64,000 bases of DNA from an uncultured Eubacteriales bacterium (GCA_905207625.1 CAJLLT010000005.1:25365-89364), one strand, 5' to 3'; counted from the stretch's first letter, positions 34,401 to 43,528 are shown. The notes: generated by a model not told the origin, from the letters alone. Numbers and translations: made by a program.

Positions 34401-35084
34401 TCAGATCAGTTGCTGTTCGTTTATCATCAGTTTGAATTGCAATCCCAGTTTTTCCGCCGCTTTGCGGCAAAGTATCATACGGTTAAGGAATATTTCAAAA
34501 TAGTCCATTACAGAGCCCATATGGGTATCTACCGTAAGTTTCAGTTTTATCAGCGTATGGGCTTCATTTATTTTCAGTTCCGACCGGGTAACGGAATAAT
34601 TGACCCTGTCGTGAATATCAAAGGTAGTCGTGTCGGTATTTCTGACTCTGCTCCGGCGAACGTCGGACTTATCCGCGAGTATAAGCGCCGCCGCAAGAGG
34701 ACTCACCGGAACGCCTGTCCCCTCGTCGTGATTACCTATCGCAGAGGTTATCATCGCAATATCCTCTGGGGCAAAACCCATTTTATCGAGAAGCCGGAAA
34801 GCCATAACTGCCCCGCTCTGGCTGTGTTCCACCCGATTCACCAGGTTTCCGATATCGTGCAGATATCCGGCAATTTTAGCCATTTCCACCATATGAGCAG
34901 GATATCCCATAGTTTGCAGAATATACCCGGCCTTTTCAGCCACAAGGGTGACATGCGCGAAACTGTGTTCTGTATACCCCAGGCTTATAAGGGAGGCATC
35001 TGCCGCAGAAATGTATGTTTTTATTGCCTCATCGTTTTTCAGCTGTTCATAAGTTACGCCGCAGAATACTTCTTCTTTTTCCAT
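34401..35084 (-). CDS. HD-domain phosphohydrolase
   Basis: A 227-residue protein with an HD-type metal-dependent phosphohydrolase core. The first histidine lies in YTEHSFAHVTLV, the HD pair in IAGYLHDIGNLVNRVEHSQSG, and a further histidine and aspartates in SAIGNHDEGTG and LILADKSDVRRSRV. This resembles the YfbR/RelA-type HD proteins acting on nucleotides, but the substrate is not evident. The C-terminal part may be a regulatory beta domain. The ATG at 35084 is preferred over a TTG six bases upstream; ribosome site evidence is weak. It is likely its own transcription unit. Confidence 0.82.
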   Translation of the reverse strand: MEKEEVFCGVTYEQLKNDEAIKTYISAADASLISLGYTEHSFAHVTLVAEKAGYILQTMGYPAHMVEMAKIAGYLHDIGNLVNRVEHSQSGAVMAFRLLDKMGFAPEDIAMITSAIGNHDEGTGVPVSPLAAALILADKSDVRRSRVRNTDTTTFDIHDRVNYSVTRSELKINEAHTLIKLKLTVDTHMGSVMDYFEIFLNRMILCRKAAEKLGLQFKLMINEQQLI

Positions 35085-35171
35085 ACTCAAGCTCTTTTCT
35101 CCGAATTATATATTGATTATACCGCCGTTTTGTAACGTATAAAACCTCAATTCCGTAAAACTCCGGTTAAA

Positions 35172-36146
35172 TCAGGTTTCAGGACTGTTTTTGCTTTCAC
35201 GTTCGCAGACCGCATCAAAGATAACAGAAGTCAGCAGACCGGATAAAAGCACTATCACTATATCGGCGGGAGACAAAACTATCAGTGGCAGTCCGCTGAA
35301 AAAGAATCCCGAGCCGAAACGGTAGAGATTACCGCTGAGCAGAATCAGTTCCCCTGCGTACATCAGTCCTGTTACCGCACTTGCGACTATTCCGGGAAGG
35401 ACAACGGATAAAAACTTATTCTTTTCCAGTGTGAAAGAGCCAGCATAAATACCGACTGTCATACCGAGAACAATAAAGAAAACCGCCATAAGAACCGCCG
35501 ATACTGCGCTGACGGTAACGTCACCGGTACGGTAAAATGCGGTAAAGCAGGCCCAGACACACATCGAGACAAATACAACACTTGAAACAGACTGCAACAC
35601 AAGCGGCTTCAGACGTTTTTTATTTCCGCTCAGTATCAGGTCTCCGAAGCCGTAAAAGCAGTTGAGCAGAGAAAGTATGATGACTATGGATATAAGATAA
35701 AAATGAAGCTTGAACGCCGGGCTGTATTCTCCTATAAGAACATCCACGGGCTTCCACGTCCGGGTCTCGAATATCTCGGGAGAAACATAACACATATACA
35801 TCTGCCAGCTTTCAAGGCTGGACTGTACATAAGAAGTCACTATAACCTTGCTTTCAAGCAACAGTTCGGAGGTAAAAAACATTGCCGAAGAAATAACGGA
35901 TGCCACGGGCAAAGCAAGTTTTCCCGCATACCGGACAAGCAGAGGCAAAAGAACGACTCCGGCAAGCAGAGCCAGGCAGATCGGTGTATACGGAATTATG
36001 TATTTCGGATAATCCTCCGCAAGTACTGTCCCGTTGCGGATCATATCGGAAACTACTCTTATTCCCATATACAGGGGATAAAAAGACGCGACAAGAACAC
36101 CCATCAAGGACAGGATCCAGTATCTTCGGAAGCACTTGTTTCTCAT
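35172..36146 (-). CDS. Polytopic membrane protein of unknown function
   Basis: A 324-residue protein with about eight hydrophobic segments. These begin with YWILSLMGVLVASFYPLYMG; an extracytoplasmic-looking loop follows near residues 105-140 (YVQSSLESWQMYMCYVSPEIF), and further segments run to residue 310. The C-terminus is short and charged. I do not recognise the family; ABC-2-like permeases are a weak analogy only. The ATG at 36146 has AAAGGAG five bases upstream; a longer in-frame start at 36170 lacks support. It is preceded by a good promoter and is probably monocistronic. Confidence 0.72.
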   Translation of the reverse strand: MRNKCFRRYWILSLMGVLVASFYPLYMGIRVVSDMIRNGTVLAEDYPKYIIPYTPICLALLAGVVLLPLLVRYAGKLALPVASVISSAMFFTSELLLESKVIVTSYVQSSLESWQMYMCYVSPEIFETRTWKPVDVLIGEYSPAFKLHFYLISIVIILSLLNCFYGFGDLILSGNKKRLKPLVLQSVSSVVFVSMCVWACFTAFYRTGDVTVSAVSAVLMAVFFIVLGMTVGIYAGSFTLEKNKFLSVVLPGIVASAVTGLMYAGELILLSGNLYRFGSGFFFSGLPLIVLSPADIVIVLLSGLLTSVIFDAVCERESKNSPET

Positions 36147-36209
36147 TTCTGCTCCTTTCCGCCGTTGCACAACAGCAAAAAAACCGGTTGGGAAAACATT
36201 TCCGATTAA

Positions 36210-36238
36210 ATGATAACATAATCCCCGTTTTTTTTCAA
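36210..36238 (-). promoter_or_regulatory. Sigma-A promoter of the 36146 membrane protein gene
   Basis: Minus strand TTGAAA, 17 bp, TATCAT, with a leader of about 55 bases. Confidence 0.65.
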
Positions 36239-36310
36239 CAGTTGTTTCCGGTTTATGTTATCTTGTAAAAGAAATTTCACAATATCTTAACGGTTAAACA
36301 GAAAAAGCAA

Positions 36311-36349
36311 AGAAGCCATCGCGCAGAAACATACAGCGATGGCTTTTTC
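36311..36349 (-). terminator. Terminator of the sugar catabolic operon
   Basis: AAGCCATCGC and GCGATGGCTT form a 10-bp stem with a 13-base loop, 66 bases after the aldolase stop. The minus-strand tail is CTTTGCTTTTTC; the plus-strand side also has five T, so it can work in both directions. Confidence 0.7.
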
Positions 36350-36414
36350 ATGCAATTATGATCCGTATTTTTCAGACGCAGCACGAATTCGGGTTTTCAG
36401 AACTCCCGGATCTT

Positions 36415-37248
36415 TTATTCCTTACCGCTGAAAACCTTCATGGCATGAAGCGCGTTTTCCTTCATGGCTTTTGTGGCGGTGACGGCAATATCGTGGAAAT
36501 AAGTCTTGTCCGAGCTTTCCGCAACCGCATTTCCTCCGGCTTTTGCCATATAGGTGTAGTAATTTATCTTCCTTATCCCCCGGGCAATGACGTTCCGGTA
36601 ATCCTCATCGGAAATGCCGCTGCCGCCATGCATGACAAGGGGAATGTCAACAAGACTGTCCACTTTTTCGAGGCGGGGAAGGTCGAGTTTCGGTTGTTTG
36701 AGATATATTCCGTGTACCGTACCGAAAGCACAGGCAAGGGCGTCTATACCGGACTGCTCAACAAAGCTCTTTGCCGCCTCAGGGTTGGTATACAGATTAT
36801 CAGGATCATCCGGGGCCTTATCCCTGATGCCCATGCTTCCCATTTCAGCCTCAACGCTCGCCCCGTATCCTTCAGCCATTTCCACAGCCGCACAGGTATT
36901 GGCAAGATTTATGTCATAGGGCAGATTCGAGCCATCGTACATGATAGAGGTAAAACCGAGATCGAGGGCTTTTTTCAGATAATAAAGATCCGTACCGTGA
37001 TCAAGGTGCACAGACACCGGGACCTTTGCCCTTTCAGCCATCATCAGCATTACCCTTCCGATCACGTCAAGTTTGCACAGTCCCATTTCTTCATGTACCT
37101 GGGCATGCATTATCACTACGGGAACATCAAGTTCCTCAGCGGCGGCAATGACCGCTTCCACACATTCCAGTCCGGTGGTATTGAAAGAACCGACGGCACA
37201 TTTTTTTGCCTCGGCTATTTTAAGTATCTGTTTCAGAGTTACAAGCAT
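36415..37248 (-). CDS. Class II ketose-bisphosphate aldolase
   Basis: A 277-residue zinc-dependent aldolase of the fructose/tagatose-bisphosphate family. Predicted zinc ligands are H84 (HLDHG), H179 (GTVHGIY) and H207 (MHGGSG), with D83 as the catalytic acid; the VEAEMGSMG loop near residues 132-140 is also present. The enzyme would cleave a phosphorylated ketose to dihydroxyacetone phosphate and an aldehyde. It is the last gene of the isomerase-kinase-epimerase-aldolase operon, so its substrate is likely the kinase product rather than fructose 1,6-bisphosphate. The ATG at 37248 follows AAGGAAGACTGAAA. Confidence 0.9.
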   Translation of the reverse strand: MLVTLKQILKIAEAKKCAVGSFNTTGLECVEAVIAAAEELDVPVVIMHAQVHEEMGLCKLDVIGRVMLMMAERAKVPVSVHLDHGTDLYYLKKALDLGFTSIMYDGSNLPYDINLANTCAAVEMAEGYGASVEAEMGSMGIRDKAPDDPDNLYTNPEAAKSFVEQSGIDALACAFGTVHGIYLKQPKLDLPRLEKVDSLVDIPLVMHGGSGISDEDYRNVIARGIRKINYYTYMAKAGGNAVAESSDKTYFHDIAVTATKAMKENALHAMKVFSGKE

Positions 37249-37286
37249 TTTCAGTCTTCCTTTCCTTTTTCCGCTTCTGCGGAGGT

Positions 37287-38261
37287 TCAGTTCACATTTT
37301 CCAAGGTAACGGTAACGGTCTGTTCCGCAACCTGTCCGGGGGCAAGAAATTTAAGTTTTCCGGACTTTCTCAGGACGTCTCTGCCGTCAGGGGTACAGTT
37401 TCCGGGTTCAAGCCCGAGAACATATTCCCCACGCTGCATCAGTTTCCACTGGGTAAAAAAGGGCAGTGCATCCAGATCAAAATCGAGACTGACACGAACG
37501 CCGCTTTCAGGGTCGGTCAGACTTACTTTCCCCTCGGAAAGGGTGTGGTAGTAGCACTGTTCTTCAAAATCGGACTGCGGTTCCGTAATCTCAAAGGCAG
37601 TGTTAAGTCCCTCTGCCGCACGCCGGTTACGGGGAGCTGTCTGCCGGCTCGGAATACTGAGCTCCGCACAGGGAGAAAGCATCGGGTAGCCGAAATTGAA
37701 GTGATAAAGGATCATGTACGGGGTTTGTTTCGCCCCGATATTTTCCACCCGGTCGTGAAGAATTATTCTGCCCGAACCGTCGAGAGGACAGACATATTCC
37801 CGGGTCAGGACCAGTTTATCGGCAAAAAGAGCCGCGTCCCGCACGGTAAGGCTTATCCTGATCATGTTTCCGTCATCGGAAAACGAAAGGTTTTCCGCCG
37901 GGGTATTTGCGATTGTCCCGTGCAAAGGCAGGGGCTGTCCCTCATCGGTACAGGGAGAACCGACGGCGGTAAGACCACAGGTGGTCATGAATCCGGCAGT
38001 GAAGGATTTAAGAAACCCCGCACCAACAGGGTCATAATACTGGGGAGAAACATATCCGCAAGGAGCGAAAAAGCCTATGTTCATACCTCTCCAGCTCAAC
38101 CTGGATATGTCACCGCAACGGTCGGCGCTTACGGTAAAACTCAACCCCCGACCGTCATCAGCCTGCACAAGGCGCATCCCGTCACCTTTTCCGCCCACAA
38201 GACGGTGCAGTTCCACCCGATGAAGCTGGGAAGGATGACCGATATAGTCAGACAGATTCAT
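37287..38261 (-). CDS. DUF4432 / aldose 1-epimerase-like protein
   Basis: A 324-residue galactose-mutarotase-fold protein of the DUF4432 type. It has an N-terminal GLSFTVSADRCGDISRLSW stretch, a histidine in PLPLHGTIANTPAEN, another in YMILYHFNFGYPML and a C-terminal acidic residue in GEYVLGLEPGNCTP. These are the places of the mutarotase catalytic His, His and Glu. It probably interconverts anomers of the operon's sugar or acts on a keto-sugar. It lies one base after the kinase stop, so it is tightly coupled. Confidence 0.85.
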   Translation of the reverse strand: MNLSDYIGHPSQLHRVELHRLVGGKGDGMRLVQADDGRGLSFTVSADRCGDISRLSWRGMNIGFFAPCGYVSPQYYDPVGAGFLKSFTAGFMTTCGLTAVGSPCTDEGQPLPLHGTIANTPAENLSFSDDGNMIRISLTVRDAALFADKLVLTREYVCPLDGSGRIILHDRVENIGAKQTPYMILYHFNFGYPMLSPCAELSIPSRQTAPRNRRAAEGLNTAFEITEPQSDFEEQCYYHTLSEGKVSLTDPESGVRVSLDFDLDALPFFTQWKLMQRGEYVLGLEPGNCTPDGRDVLRKSGKLKFLAPGQVAEQTVTVTLENVN

Positions 38262-38262
38262 A

Positions 38263-39690
38263 TTATGCCTCCTTTTTTCTCAGTTCAAGAGTCAACGGGT
38301 ACATACGCTTGTATTTTTCATACATTTCGTCATAGAAAGCTTTTCTTGCCGGATCGGGAACAAAGGTCTCCCCTTCCCGGGAAAATATATCCGCGGCTTC
38401 GGTCAGTGTTTTTACCAAACCCATGGATCTTGCGCAGATCATTATCACGCCGGCTGCCCCCACCTCGGGAACGTCAATTGCGGTAAGAGGAAGTCCCGTT
38501 ATATCCGCTTTTATCCGGTTCCAGACACGGCTCCTGCCTCCGCCGCCGGTTACAAGTATTCGTGACGGATGAACTCCGCCTTCGGACATCATATCCATAT
38601 TTATCCGGAACTCATAAGCCACACCCTCCATCAGCGCACGGTAAAGATCGGCTTTTGTGCTCGAAAGGGTCATGCCCCATACAAGGGACTTTGAATCCAG
38701 ATCCATATAAGGTGTTGCGGCACCCGCAAGATGAGGTAAAAACAGTATGTTTCCGGGGTCTTCACCAACAGACGCGTCCAGAGAGGAGTAGCTCTCACCG
38801 GGGGCAAAGCCGTCGCGGAACCATCTCAGTGCAGAGCCTCCGGTATATGAAAAGGCACAGCCGGCGAAAAGTCCGCCCGTATAGGGTAAAAACGATGCCC
38901 CCGCGCGCATGCATTTCCGGTTTTCCGGGAGTGCGGACATTATCGGAGTAAAGCACTCCACGCTTCCGCTGCCGTCCACTGCGTCCCCAGCACGGAGAGC
39001 TCCCGCACCGATGGCGGCGGCACTCTGATCGTGCATGGTGATGATTATCTTTGTACCGGAAAGTCCGAATCTGTCAGACACCCCGGCAACAGTTCCGTCA
39101 GGCACCGGCTCAGACATAAGGGATATATCTATACCGGCATGGGCAAAAAGATCTCTGTCCCAAGTCTTTTTCCGAACGTCAAAGCCCATGGTGCGTGCGG
39201 CCGAGGAATAGCTTATAACCCGGCTCCCGGTAAGGAAATATACCACAAAATCGCTCATAAGAAGTATTTTTGAGGTCTTTTCCACGATCTCGGGCTGATG
39301 CAGTCTCATCCACATAAGTTTCGGGAGAGTGTACATCGCCGCAGGAGTACAGCAGCAGACACTTTCAACCCTGTCCCGGTCAAAGGTCCGGCTTTCCTCA
39401 TCCCCCCGGGGATCATCGTACAGCATTGTACGGTTCAGGATCCGGTCATTCTCATCCAGTAAAACAAAGGATTCACCGAAGGAGGTTACCCCAAGGGCTT
39501 CAAGGCTCACCGAAACCGAAGAAATAACCTTCTCCACCGCTTTGAGTATCAGTCCTGCGTCCAGAGTATGCGTGCCGCCGGTATGTTCCGCTTCATAGGG
39601 CTCGTAATGACTTTCGATATAATTTCCGGAGTCGTCGCAGACGGTGACCTTGCAACCTCCGCTTCCCACATCAAGTCCGCCGAGATACAT
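38263..39690 (-). CDS. FGGY-family carbohydrate kinase
   Basis: A 475-residue sugar kinase of the xylulokinase/rhamnulokinase group. The N-terminal phosphate loop is GGLDVGSGGCKVTVCD, the substrate-side motif is DGSGSVECF, and the C-terminal ATP-binding part has ILVTGGGGRSRVWNRIKADI and VGAAGVIMICARSMGLV. Family members phosphorylate ketoses such as xylulose, rhamnulose or fuculose. The position 15 bases after the isomerase suggests it phosphorylates the isomerase product. The exact sugar is not readable. Confidence 0.9.
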   Translation of the reverse strand: MYLGGLDVGSGGCKVTVCDDSGNYIESHYEPYEAEHTGGTHTLDAGLILKAVEKVISSVSVSLEALGVTSFGESFVLLDENDRILNRTMLYDDPRGDEESRTFDRDRVESVCCCTPAAMYTLPKLMWMRLHQPEIVEKTSKILLMSDFVVYFLTGSRVISYSSAARTMGFDVRKKTWDRDLFAHAGIDISLMSEPVPDGTVAGVSDRFGLSGTKIIITMHDQSAAAIGAGALRAGDAVDGSGSVECFTPIMSALPENRKCMRAGASFLPYTGGLFAGCAFSYTGGSALRWFRDGFAPGESYSSLDASVGEDPGNILFLPHLAGAATPYMDLDSKSLVWGMTLSSTKADLYRALMEGVAYEFRINMDMMSEGGVHPSRILVTGGGGRSRVWNRIKADITGLPLTAIDVPEVGAAGVIMICARSMGLVKTLTEAADIFSREGETFVPDPARKAFYDEMYEKYKRMYPLTLELRKKEA

Positions 39691-39704
39691 TTGTCAGTCT
39701 CCTC

Positions 39705-41093
39705 TCAGATCTCTATCATATCGTAGCCCAGATAATACGTAAAGGCTTCACGGAGAATATCCGCCATGTGACCAACGCCAACAGCCGTATGGTGACGGAA
39801 ACCGCTTCTGCCCAGAGTAATGAGCTTTTTCTGGAGTCCGTCAATGTGCGCAACTCCGCCGCAACCGAAGAATTCAGGCTCGATCTCTTCGCCGGTGAAC
39901 TCACCTTCCCCCACATAGAAGGTCAGCTTGCCGTCCTCTGTTTTGCAGTTGGAGAAGGTCATGGGGAAAGCGGCTATGCGCCCCTCATTACTGCCCCAGC
40001 CACAGCCGGGATTTGCTTTTGCAAACATTTTATGGTCTGTAACAGTGCCCTTCCCGGTCATGAGGGACTGGGCAATCGGTCCGCAGTGGAAAAGTATCAC
40101 CTTATCCGGATCATTGCCGTAGTTATTGTTCCAGTCAACGCAAGCGGTGGGCTTTTCAGAGGCAAGAGCCATGGATCTCATGTTTATGGCGGAGCAAAGG
40201 TCTATTTCGCAGGAGGCAACTATGCCTCTGTCGTTAAGTTCACTGAGCAGTACGCAGGGAGCGACTCCCAGAACGGACTGCATTTCCTCCCAGCAACGCA
40301 ATGTTATGCAGTCAAGTCTGAAATCGGTTATATACCGGTCAAGTATGACCGAGACCTTTGCAAGAACGGTAAGCTTTTCATCCGGAACCCTGGAAAAATC
40401 AGTATATTCGGTAAGTCTTACCCGTTTGACCAGAACTGCCGGATCGTTATCCGGAAGCTGAGACACTTTGTAGAAGAGCTCCGAAAGATCAAAGGTCTCC
40501 ACCGTGATTCCGTATTTCTGAAGAGTTATTTCATCAAAACGAACGGTCTTGAATTTGGAGGTACGGGCACCTATACAGCCCACGGTAAAACGGCGCATGC
40601 CGTTGACCACACGGCAGACAGCGGCAAAATCGTCTAGGTTTCGTCTGAATTCGGGACTTGCAGGACTAACCACATGGGGCTCGAAAACAGTATACGGAAT
40701 GCCATACTGATGGAAAACGTCCTCTATGCTGAATTTTCCGCAGAAAGAGTCCCGGCGGTGTTCAAAATCCATTTTTCCGATCTCATCGGGATAAGCCTGG
40801 ATAAGAATGGGTTTACCCGCATCCCGGAGCGCGGCGACAGCCCCGTTTTCATCACTGAAATTGGGCAGGGACATTATAACTCCGTCATACTCGCCTTCAT
40901 GGGAATGAAGCCACTCGGCATAAGCATACCCCTCATCCCTGGTCTCCACAGCCCCGTATCGGGTCATTTCAGCCGGAGGCATAAGGTATTCATATCCGGC
41001 ATCGGACACAGCCGCGGAAACTTCGGCACGGGCGGTACCGATAAGAGATGCGGGGAAAAAGCCGCGATTTCCGAAATAGAGTGCGAATTTCAT
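39705..41093 (-). CDS. L-fucose/L-arabinose isomerase-family protein
   Basis: A 462-residue aldose-ketose isomerase-like protein. The N-terminal domain begins MKFALYFGNRGFFPASLI, the middle has VGCIGARTSKFKTVRFDEI, and the C-terminal domain has SCEIDLCSAINMRSMALAS, then LFHCGPIAQS and FFGCGGVAHIDGLQ, with the conserved Glu/Asp/His set expected of the metal site. The start at 41093 is chosen because it matches the fold start and follows AAGGATGG; a longer in-frame start (41210) would cross the divergent promoter. It is first in the operon. Together with the kinase and aldolase it defines a three-step ketose pathway. Confidence 0.85.
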   Translation of the reverse strand: MKFALYFGNRGFFPASLIGTARAEVSAAVSDAGYEYLMPPAEMTRYGAVETRDEGYAYAEWLHSHEGEYDGVIMSLPNFSDENGAVAALRDAGKPILIQAYPDEIGKMDFEHRRDSFCGKFSIEDVFHQYGIPYTVFEPHVVSPASPEFRRNLDDFAAVCRVVNGMRRFTVGCIGARTSKFKTVRFDEITLQKYGITVETFDLSELFYKVSQLPDNDPAVLVKRVRLTEYTDFSRVPDEKLTVLAKVSVILDRYITDFRLDCITLRCWEEMQSVLGVAPCVLLSELNDRGIVASCEIDLCSAINMRSMALASEKPTACVDWNNNYGNDPDKVILFHCGPIAQSLMTGKGTVTDHKMFAKANPGCGWGSNEGRIAAFPMTFSNCKTEDGKLTFYVGEGEFTGEEIEPEFFGCGGVAHIDGLQKKLITLGRSGFRHHTAVGVGHMADILREAFTYYLGYDMIEI

Positions 41094-41135
41094 AATAACA
41101 AGACCATCCTTCATGTCAAAAATTTCTATCAGGAT

Positions 41136-41165
41136 ATTACAGAGGAAAAAAATTTCTTCTGTCCA
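41136..41165 (-). promoter_or_regulatory. Promoter of the sugar catabolic operon
   Basis: Minus strand TGGACA, 18 bp, TGTAAT. Its -35 box is separated by one base from the -35 box of the regulator promoter, giving a compact divergent pair suited to AraC-type control. Confidence 0.5.
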
Positions 41166-41166
41166 C

Positions 41167-41195
41167 TTGATTTTAGCATATTTTCCTGTTATAAT
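41167..41195 (+). promoter_or_regulatory. Sigma-A promoter of the PocR-AraC regulator
   Basis: TTGATT, 17 bp, TATAAT. The leader is about 54 bases. Confidence 0.75.
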
Positions 41196-41255
41196 GATAG
41201 ATACAAACATACCGTAATCTGTAATTTCGTATCAACGATCCGGAGGACGATTGAG

Positions 41256-42092
41256 ATGGCTTTGAGAATCGACAGAAAAAAACTTACGGAACTGATGAAG
41301 GATTTTCACACCCTCAGCGGCATACGGCTGGTGATCTTTGACAGAGAGCTGGAAAAGGTCTGTTCGGTACCGGAGCGGGAATGTGATTTCTGTACACTGA
41401 TGAAATCCGATCCCGTATCAAAAAAACTCTGCCGTGCCTGCGACGAAAAAGGTTGCAGACAAAGCAGAGAACAGGGCGGATTATACATTTACACCTGCCA
41501 TGCGGGTCTTACCGAGGCGGTATTTCCTCTCAGGTACGGCGGTGTTACTTTTGGATATATTATGTTCGGACAGCTTATTGACAGCGGGGGAAAAACCACA
41601 AAGGAACAGATATCCTCGTACGCTTCCGCCTTTTTCGAAAAAACCGCCCCCGCAGTGGAGAAACTTACAGTGAAGGATCCGGAACAGATACTCGCGGCGG
41701 CGAAACTTATGGAAACCTGCGCCTGCTACCTGTGGGTAAGCGAAATGATCAGCGGCGATGACGGCGATCTGGCGTTCCGGATAGCGGATTATATAGACAA
41801 AAACCTGGCACAGTCCCTTTCAGTTGACAGTCTGTGCGACTTTTTCCTGATAAGCAGGAGAAAGCTTTATTCCCTGTCCGAAGAACTCTTCGGTATGCCT
41901 CCGGCAGCATATATCCGACGACGAAGGATAGAAAAAGCAACTCAACTGCTTTCCTCCGGATATACCGTCTGCGCAGCCTCGGAAGCGGTGGGAATAGCGG
42001 ATTATAACTATTTTTCAAAGCTGTACCGAAGACAAACGGGAAACCTCCCGGGAAATGTCCGGCGCGGGAAAAACACGGACCGGGACACATAA
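41256..42092 (+). CDS. PocR-domain AraC-family transcriptional regulator
   Basis: A 278-residue regulator with an N-terminal PocR sensory domain. Its cysteine cluster CDFCTLMKSDPVSKKLCRACDEKGC-type pattern starts near residue 47, and CHAGLTEAVFPL and FGYIMFGQL follow. A C-terminal AraC-type double HTH covers about 175-270 (SLSVDSLCDFFLISRRKLYSL; YIRRRRIEKATQLLSSGY; VGIADYNYFSKLYRRQTG). PocR of Salmonella responds to 1,2-propanediol. The ATG at 41256 has CGGAGGA nine bases upstream; the long upstream open frame from 40674 is antisense to the isomerase and rejected. Divergent from the isomerase-kinase-epimerase-aldolase operon, it is its likely activator. Confidence 0.9.
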   Translation: MALRIDRKKLTELMKDFHTLSGIRLVIFDRELEKVCSVPERECDFCTLMKSDPVSKKLCRACDEKGCRQSREQGGLYIYTCHAGLTEAVFPLRYGGVTFGYIMFGQLIDSGGKTTKEQISSYASAFFEKTAPAVEKLTVKDPEQILAAAKLMETCACYLWVSEMISGDDGDLAFRIADYIDKNLAQSLSVDSLCDFFLISRRKLYSLSEELFGMPPAAYIRRRRIEKATQLLSSGYTVCAASEAVGIADYNYFSKLYRRQTGNLPGNVRRGKNTDRDT

Positions 42093-42102
42093 CGCTTATA
42101 AG

Positions 42103-42147
42103 AATCCCCTTTGCGGGTCAGAACGTGACCACGCAAAGGGGATTTTT
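42103..42147 (+). terminator. Terminator between araC-type gene and tlpA-like gene
   Basis: AATCCCCTTTGCG pairs with CGCAAAGGGGATT, with an inner GGTCA-GAACG-TGACC hairpin, then five T. It abuts the stop codon of the convergent gene and ends the regulator transcript. Confidence 0.88.
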
Positions 42148-42768
42148 CTATTCCTCGGGCTGTTCAGTCTCCTGATCTGCCAGGACATCCTCCACATAAC
42201 AGATAAAATCCATTTCCCGGATTTCACCGTTCCTGATCCTGTGAATATTTCCGTCGGCACAGATAAAAACGGTAAACGGGATCGTCGGAACGTTATACAC
42301 GTTTTTTCCGCTCTTCCCTATATCAAAATATATCGGAAAGGAGTATCCGTTGTCGGAAATAAACTTTTTTGCCGTTTCCTCGGTCTCACGGATCCCGTCA
42401 ACAAAGTCAACCATAAGAAAAGTCACTTCGTCGCCGTATCTGGCATACATATTTTCGAAACCGGGCATTTCATCCCTGCAGGATTCACACCAGGACGCCC
42501 AGAAGGTCATAACAATGGGTCTGCCGTAAAAATCGGAAAGCTTTACCGGATTTCCCTCCATATCGATAAACGAAAGATCCTTTGCGGGAACCGGATTTTC
42601 CCACGTCGGACCCGTAATATCGGAATTCCCCAGAAATGAGATAGTTCCGGTAGACAACTGATAAGCGTCAAATGCGGCCCGCATGTGCCGGTACCCTATG
42701 GTTGCGACAGCAATCAGCAATACAAACAGAGCGAATGAAAATCCCAGCCGAGCTATTCTTTTTTTCAT
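42148..42768 (-). CDS. TlpA-like membrane-anchored thioredoxin
   Basis: A 206-residue thiol-disulfide oxidoreductase. One N-terminal membrane anchor (LGFSFALFVLLIAVATIGY, residues 8-26) is followed by an extracytoplasmic AhpC/TSA-type thioredoxin domain. Its active site is WASWCESCRDEMPG (CxxC near residue 112), with the cis-proline region VPTIPFTVFI. It probably receives electrons from the CcdA-like protein encoded three bases upstream and reduces extracytoplasmic disulfides. The C-terminus is acidic. Confidence 0.92.
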   Translation of the reverse strand: MKKRIARLGFSFALFVLLIAVATIGYRHMRAAFDAYQLSTGTISFLGNSDITGPTWENPVPAKDLSFIDMEGNPVKLSDFYGRPIVMTFWASWCESCRDEMPGFENMYARYGDEVTFLMVDFVDGIRETEETAKKFISDNGYSFPIYFDIGKSGKNVYNVPTIPFTVFICADGNIHRIRNGEIREMDFICYVEDVLADQETEQPEE

Positions 42769-42771
42769 AAA

Positions 42772-43437
42772 TTATCTCCATTTTAAAGAGAAGACGGACA
42801 TTGCCGCATCAAGCAGACCTGCCGCCATAAGAACCCCGACTGCTACCAGAAAAATACCGCAGACAAGGTTTATTATTTTGTAACTCTTTTTTATAAAATC
42901 AAATGTTTTGTTAAGTTTCTCTATAAGTACCGCGGAGATCACGAAAGGAATCCCCAGTCCGAGGGAATATGCCATCAGAAGCCAGAAGCCCAGGACTGCA
43001 GTTCCGGAGGTTGAAGCAAGTGTAAGCGCTGCCCCGAGAAAAACACCGACGCATGGCGTCAGACTCAGGGAATACGCTATTCCGAAAAGAAACGCGGAAA
43101 AGACACAATCAGCCGTCTTGACCGTTTTCACACCTTTTGGTGTAGGTAACCGGATAAGTCCGAGATAGGACAGCCCGAAGAATACTATCAGCAGTCCGGC
43201 GATCACCCTTAAAGCTACATGGTATCTGTTCAGGAATGAACCGACAGAGCCGGCAAAAACGCCCATGGCACAGAATATAAGCGTGAACCCCGCGACAAAG
43301 GCGACCGCTCGGGCAACAACGTTTTTCTTTTTTATTTCGCCGCCGGCAAAATATGACATATACAATGGAAACATCGGCAGCATGCACGGGGATATAAAAG
43401 AAATAAAACCTTCAAGAAATGTTATGATAAATTCCAT
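42772..43437 (-). CDS. CcdA-like cytochrome c biogenesis / thiol-reductant transporter
   Basis: A 221-residue membrane protein with six hydrophobic segments. It carries the two conserved cysteine-containing motifs FISPCMLPMFPLYMSYF (near residue 18) and SLTPCVGVFLGAALTLAS (near residue 125), which relay reducing power across the membrane. It is paired with the TlpA-like gene three bases downstream. No cytochrome c genes are nearby, so a general extracytoplasmic reduction role is more likely than heme maturation. Confidence 0.93.
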   Translation of the reverse strand: MEFIITFLEGFISFISPCMLPMFPLYMSYFAGGEIKKKNVVARAVAFVAGFTLIFCAMGVFAGSVGSFLNRYHVALRVIAGLLIVFFGLSYLGLIRLPTPKGVKTVKTADCVFSAFLFGIAYSLSLTPCVGVFLGAALTLASTSGTAVLGFWLLMAYSLGLGIPFVISAVLIEKLNKTFDFIKKSYKIINLVCGIFLVAVGVLMAAGLLDAAMSVFSLKWR

Positions 43438-43528
43438 TTTGCGCTTCTTCCAGTTTTTTCTTTTTTTCCGAATCGGGACGCTTACACCTTTTACGGTTCA
43501 GGCACCGTATCGGAAACGTCTAAATTTT

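Noticed and set aside
40674..41255. N-terminal extension of the PocR-AraC gene
   Set aside because: It is antisense to the isomerase and crosses the divergent promoter; the ATG at 41256 has a proper ribosome site.
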